DNA from: an uncultured Pseudomonadota bacterium
Lineage (GTDB): Bacteria > Myxococcota_A > Bradymonadia > Bradymonadales > Bradymonadaceae
Reading direction: 5' to 3'
DNA length: 58,729 nt
Assembly: GCA_950059285.1 (NCBI GenBank)
Contig: CATLTV010000007.1
Coordinates: 1 to 58,729, forward strand
Below are positions 55,635 through 58,729 of this stretch, in pieces. The translations under genes and the position numbers were made by a program. The notes under the pieces are model-generated. The model was given only the letters and a program-made list of their open reading frames with translations, was not told where the DNA came from and did no database searches. Every line of letters begins with the position of its first letter. The first letter of the stretch is position 1.

Positions 55635-55696
55635 GAGGTTTATTCTCTTTTGAGGAGTGATTCAGGGCTGGTGTGGGGGCCAGCGCGTGATAAAGT

Positions 55697-55761
55697 TTGC
55701 AAGTGACTTGCGTTAATGAGTTGCAAGTCACTTGCAACTCATTAACGCAAGTCACTTGCAA
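55697..55761. terminator. 65-bp palindrome with nested palindromes
   Basis: Arms of 32 bp are perfect with a 1-nt loop (C at 55729). Within them the 13-bp unit GCAAGTSACTTGC occurs three times, each itself palindromic. It lies 111 nt beyond the stop of the minus-strand WYL regulator and 62 nt upstream of the start of the His-rich lipoprotein, so either termination or control of the latter is possible. Confidence 0.8.
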
Positions 55762-55872
55762 GATCAACACTCGATTCTTCTTTGATGTGTGATGGCCATG
55801 AGGCTCAAAAGAGAGGAGGGGGTTTTCAGGGCACTTTGAGTTGGAGATCATCCAGTCAAAGTCGCTCTTCTG

Positions 55873-56640
55873 TCACGTGTGTGGTGGTGATTGACCAAGA
55901 GGGGTTCTTGTCCATCCCCGACGTATTGATTCAGCGGTTTGCTCTGGAGAGAGTGTTTCCATGACTGCTTCAAGTTCATGTCGTGCCTTGAGGAGTTCGC
56001 CACACATGGGCGATGCGATCCTGTCCATGCGAAAGATGCGTGAGGCGTCCTGATCGAGATCCCAGGCCAGGATGTACCAGACGGGTGTGTGGAGGGCGAT
56101 TGCGATGCATTCGATGCAACGCGATGAGATGACACCATCTCTGTTTGTGTAGGTGAAGGTCATCATCAGCCCGCTGGTAAAGCACTGTTCGAACACATCA
56201 AGCAGGGTGTCATCCATGTGGCCAAGCGAGCTTGAGACTTGATCGCTCACGGGTCCACCCACGAGGATGCGTCGTTGGAGTTGTTGCATGGCGCGCTGAC
56301 GCTCCATCGAGAGTGCTCGACAGGCGCGATCGAGCGCAGCCTCGGCACTTCGCGCAAAAGGCATATGAGGTGTGGCCTTGAGGATCGCCACGGAGAGCGC
56401 GAGCCCTATGATCTCGGAGACCTCAAAGTGTACAGCGCGTGGTCTGCTGTCTCGCAGGATGCGTAGCCCACCTCCTGGCCCTGGCGTGGCCTGCACATCA
56501 TGGCCCTCTGTGCGCAAGTAATCCACATCTCGGTAGATCGTACGCTCCGATACCCCGAAGTGTTGGGCCAGGGCGAGCACTGTGGTTGGTCCACGATGCA
56601 GGATATTTAGCAGGCGCTCTCGACGAGTGTTTGTGCGCAT
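55873..56640 (-). CDS. WYL-domain transcriptional regulator
   Basis: The 255-residue protein begins with an HTH_11-type winged helix (RRERLLNILHRGPTTVLALAQHFGVSE region, residues 5-55) and a GGLR hairpin. The C-terminal WYL domain (about 140-235) carries WYILAWDLDQDASRIFRMDRI, the family signature. Such regulators bind ligands or nucleic acid and control divergent genes. The neighbour on the opposite strand is the epoxide-hydrolase-like gene, 170 bp away, so this is a likely target. GGAGGA lies just before the ATG. Confidence 0.9.
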   Translation of the reverse strand: MRTNTRRERLLNILHRGPTTVLALAQHFGVSERTIYRDVDYLRTEGHDVQATPGPGGGLRILRDSRPRAVHFEVSEIIGLALSVAILKATPHMPFARSAEAALDRACRALSMERQRAMQQLQRRILVGGPVSDQVSSSLGHMDDTLLDVFEQCFTSGLMMTFTYTNRDGVISSRCIECIAIALHTPVWYILAWDLDQDASRIFRMDRIASPMCGELLKARHELEAVMETLSPEQTAESIRRGWTRTPLGQSPPHT

Positions 56641-56810
56641 ATGTCCTCCGAAATGAAGCGATGGATGATGAGATTTATCATGGCGAGCTGTTTACCCTGA
56701 CAAAAAATGTCAGGGTTTTGTGTCACAGTGTATGCGATGCTTCACTCAAATCAAGCATTGCTTCCTATTCACGATAGTTTAGAACTTGTTATTCACACGG
56801 AGTCTTTTTG
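56641..56810. promoter_or_regulatory. Divergent promoter between regulator and hydrolase
   Basis: The 170-bp gap between divergent starts contains a 15-bp inverted repeat candidate around CCCTGACAAAAAATGTCAGGG (56695-56715; arms CCCTGACA and TGTCAGGG), which would be a plausible operator for the WYL regulator. This is inferred from position and symmetry. Confidence 0.55.
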
Positions 56811-57755
56811 ATGTACGATCACACCCCTTTTAGTACCCCTTCATATATCCATGTCAACGGTATCACCCTTGAGGTCTTCGAGGCGGGCAAGGAGCACGCG
56901 GGTAACCCCATTGTTCTATGTCATGGATGGCCCGATCACGCGTTTACGTGGCGGCACCTGATGACCGCGCTCGCCAGGTCAGGTTACCACGTCATCGCAC
57001 CCAACCAGAGAGGGTATGGTGGGTCCTCGTGTCCTTCAGCAGTGACAGATTATGATATTGCACATTTGACTGCCGATCTTGTGGCGTTGCTAGATCACTA
57101 TGGGTATGAGCGCGCTACCTTTGTGGGCCATGACTGGGGTTCCTTTGTGGTCTGGAGCCTGGCTCAGCTGTGTCCTGACCGTGTTCATCAACTCATCAAC
57201 CTGAGCGTCCCCTACCTTGCACGTGGTGAGGAGCCCTGGATCAAGGTGATGTCAGAGATGCTTGGCCCTGACTTCTATATGGTTCATTTCAATCAGCAAC
57301 CTGGTGTTGCGGATGCCGTCTTTGATGCTCATACGGCTCAGTTCCTTCGAAATTTGTACCGAAAAAACGTGCCTCCCACACCGCCTGCTCCTGGCATGGC
57401 CTTCATCGAGCTCGCCAAGCAGCCCCAGCCTCAGGGAGAGCCTCTCATGAGCGAGGAGGAGCTCGACGTGTTGATCTCTGCATTCTCATCTTCGGGGTTC
57501 ACGGGTGGGATCAACTGGTACAGAAATCTTGATCGCAACTGGCACTTGCTCGGGCATACAGAGCCACTTATCGAGAAGCCCGCGTTAATGATCTATGGTG
57601 AGCGTGACATTGTGGCCAGGGCCCCTGATCTCGAACGGTTTGTACCTGAAGTTGACATCGTCACGCTCGATTGTGGTCACTGGATACATCTGGAAATGCC
57701 CGAGCAGACAAATCAGCTTATCCTCGATTGGTTGGTTCGACACAACGAAGTATAA
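56811..57755 (+). CDS. Epoxide-hydrolase-like alpha/beta hydrolase
   Basis: The 314-residue cytoplasmic protein (MYDHTPFSTPSYIHVNGITL) shows the HGWPDHAFTWRH oxyanion segment, GHDWGSFVVW with Asp as nucleophile, the acid in YGERDIV, and His in CGHWIHLEMPEQ. Asp in the nucleophile position is characteristic of soluble epoxide hydrolases and dehalogenases. GGAG lies about 8 nt before the ATG. The divergent WYL regulator probably controls it. A hairpin terminator follows 48 nt after the stop. Confidence 0.88.
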   Translation: MYDHTPFSTPSYIHVNGITLEVFEAGKEHAGNPIVLCHGWPDHAFTWRHLMTALARSGYHVIAPNQRGYGGSSCPSAVTDYDIAHLTADLVALLDHYGYERATFVGHDWGSFVVWSLAQLCPDRVHQLINLSVPYLARGEEPWIKVMSEMLGPDFYMVHFNQQPGVADAVFDAHTAQFLRNLYRKNVPPTPPAPGMAFIELAKQPQPQGEPLMSEEELDVLISAFSSSGFTGGINWYRNLDRNWHLLGHTEPLIEKPALMIYGERDIVARAPDLERFVPEVDIVTLDCGHWIHLEMPEQTNQLILDWLVRHNEV

Positions 57756-57803
57756 GGTGCACTCCCAAAAAGGGGAGGGGATGTGTGAGCGCGACACAAG
57801 GAT

Positions 57804-57839
57804 AGACAAAAGCGGTATGATTCGAGACCGCTTTTGTCT
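57804..57839 (+). terminator. 13-bp hairpin terminator
   Basis: Perfect arms AGACAAAAGCGGT enclose a 10-nt loop. The right arm ends CTTTTGTCT. It shares GACAAAAGCGG with the hairpin at 35512-35573. Confidence 0.8.
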
Positions 57840-58072
57840 TGAATCCTAAATGATTTATATAATTTACAGGAATATAAGTTTCCAATTTTCTTAATATATT
57901 CTGACGATACAGTATTGCACCAAAATCATCCCCAGGTTTATTGTTGCGAAAACGCATCATGCTGAACGTGAGACTTTAAAAGCTGATAAAGCAAACAAAA
58001 TTGAAACTATTCGTTCAGGGTAGACGGTCCAGGAAAATATTCAACCAATGCAGACGGAGCAACACCAAGAAA

Positions 58073-58669
58073 ATGTCTGTAATACCCAATAAAAACCAGT
58101 TATGGGGAGATTTGAGAGCATCATTAGAAAAGAATGATGCTCAAGCGCTCTTTCAAACTTTGGATATCTTGATTTCTCATGTCGATTTGGATGTCATTAC
58201 ATCTTATTTGGAACGTTCATGTATTACTATCGACCAAGATTTGAACCTGGAAAATACTCTGTTTGTGAGTGCTTTGATTCACCAGAGAGGCCTTTTCGAT
58301 GCTTCTGATTTTCTGAATGGTCTCATTGTTGATTGGCCGTTCTTTAGATATATTAAAATGTATCAATACGATATGGATGTTTTTGGTAAAGCAACTCAAT
58401 GGCTTACTGCATTGGAGTTGATATCAAAATCAACTGATGCTATTAATACAGAATATGTGCGCTCTTTTAGAGTTATGAGTTTTTTAGATTCAGAGTGGAG
58501 TGATTATGAATCACTCAATGCTATTCAAGCATTTTTACAGAGTTTTATTATACATGACTGTGGTTCTGAATGTGAAGCACTTCTTCCCTTGTGTCTTAGG
58601 TTAGTTGACATAGTTAAGAATAGTTTACGTGATGATGTGAAAATAATGATCATACTGCGGTTTAAATAA
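58073..58669 (+). CDS. Hypothetical protein
   Basis: The 198-residue protein is not recognised. The start at 58073 (MSVIPNKNQLWGDLR) has a GGAG about 15 nt upstream and is favoured over the frame's non-ATG start at 58001. It is soluble and helical (LFQTLDILISHVDLDVITSY). It is one of the most AT-rich genes of the window, suggesting transfer. Confidence 0.55.
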   Translation: MSVIPNKNQLWGDLRASLEKNDAQALFQTLDILISHVDLDVITSYLERSCITIDQDLNLENTLFVSALIHQRGLFDASDFLNGLIVDWPFFRYIKMYQYDMDVFGKATQWLTALELISKSTDAINTEYVRSFRVMSFLDSEWSDYESLNAIQAFLQSFIIHDCGSECEALLPLCLRLVDIVKNSLRDDVKIMIILRFK

Positions 58670-58729
58670 TCACATGCGAAAAAGAAAGAATTGAGGTAGA
58701 CTGAGTGAAGACTGACTCAGGAGGACCCT

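Overview
The window reads as chromosomal DNA of a Gram-negative, predatory-lineage-like deltaproteobacterium, most likely Myxococcota and perhaps near Bradymonadales. This is inference. The basis is the large number of secreted lipoproteins with Asp/Met/Ser-rich linkers after the lipobox, RCC1, Kazal, DUF4215-type, FG-GAP and CARDB surface proteins, and a DUF1592/DUF1588 plus DUF1552 gene pair. No rRNA, tRNA, CRISPR array, origin or prophage was seen.

Layout. 0-6.8 kb: a large unknown protein, a DUF1905/YdeI-like protein, an AIM24-family protein and a phosphotransferase. 6.9-23.4 kb: an accessory stretch holding four intact and one truncated copy of a leucine-rich-repeat (LRR) family with a shared 80-residue N-terminal domain. 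Among them lie a decayed DUF4132 gene, small lipoprotein genes bordered by a dispersed repeat, the DUF1592/DUF1552 pair, and an IS3-type element whose transposase lacks one catalytic Asp. 23.6-37.5 kb: envelope genes, including a polytopic membrane protein, RCC1 and beta-propeller lipoproteins, an outer-membrane barrel, an NAD(P)-binding protein, a CAP-domain lipoprotein, a DUF1206 membrane protein and two more lipoproteins. 37.6-45 kb: small unknown and membrane proteins, then a three-gene operon (secreted TAP-like hydrolase, ABC ATPase, ABC-2 permease), and a second patch of AT-rich genes with the dispersed repeat. 45.2-58.7 kb: a PLD-helicase-DUF3427 protein, a secreted Cys-type alpha/beta hydrolase, an unknown large protein, an FG-GAP/CARDB lipoprotein, a His-rich lipoprotein, a WYL regulator divergent from an epoxide-hydrolase-like gene, and an AT-rich unknown gene.

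The most striking signal is not a gene. About nineteen gene boundaries carry long inverted repeats, most of them perfect, with arms of 13-41 bp and loops of 0-3 nt (a few up to 14). Several are uninterrupted palindromes of 65-83 bp. Arm sequences are mostly unrelated to one another, although seven loci share an AT-rich core centred on GATATC. Most sit 3-60 nt after a stop codon, and five lie between convergent genes, so they probably act as one- or two-way terminators. One lies between divergent genes and one inside the start of a coding region. A second signal is a repeat of about 115 bp that follows several small accessory genes at a short distance, loosely like gene-cassette recombination sites.
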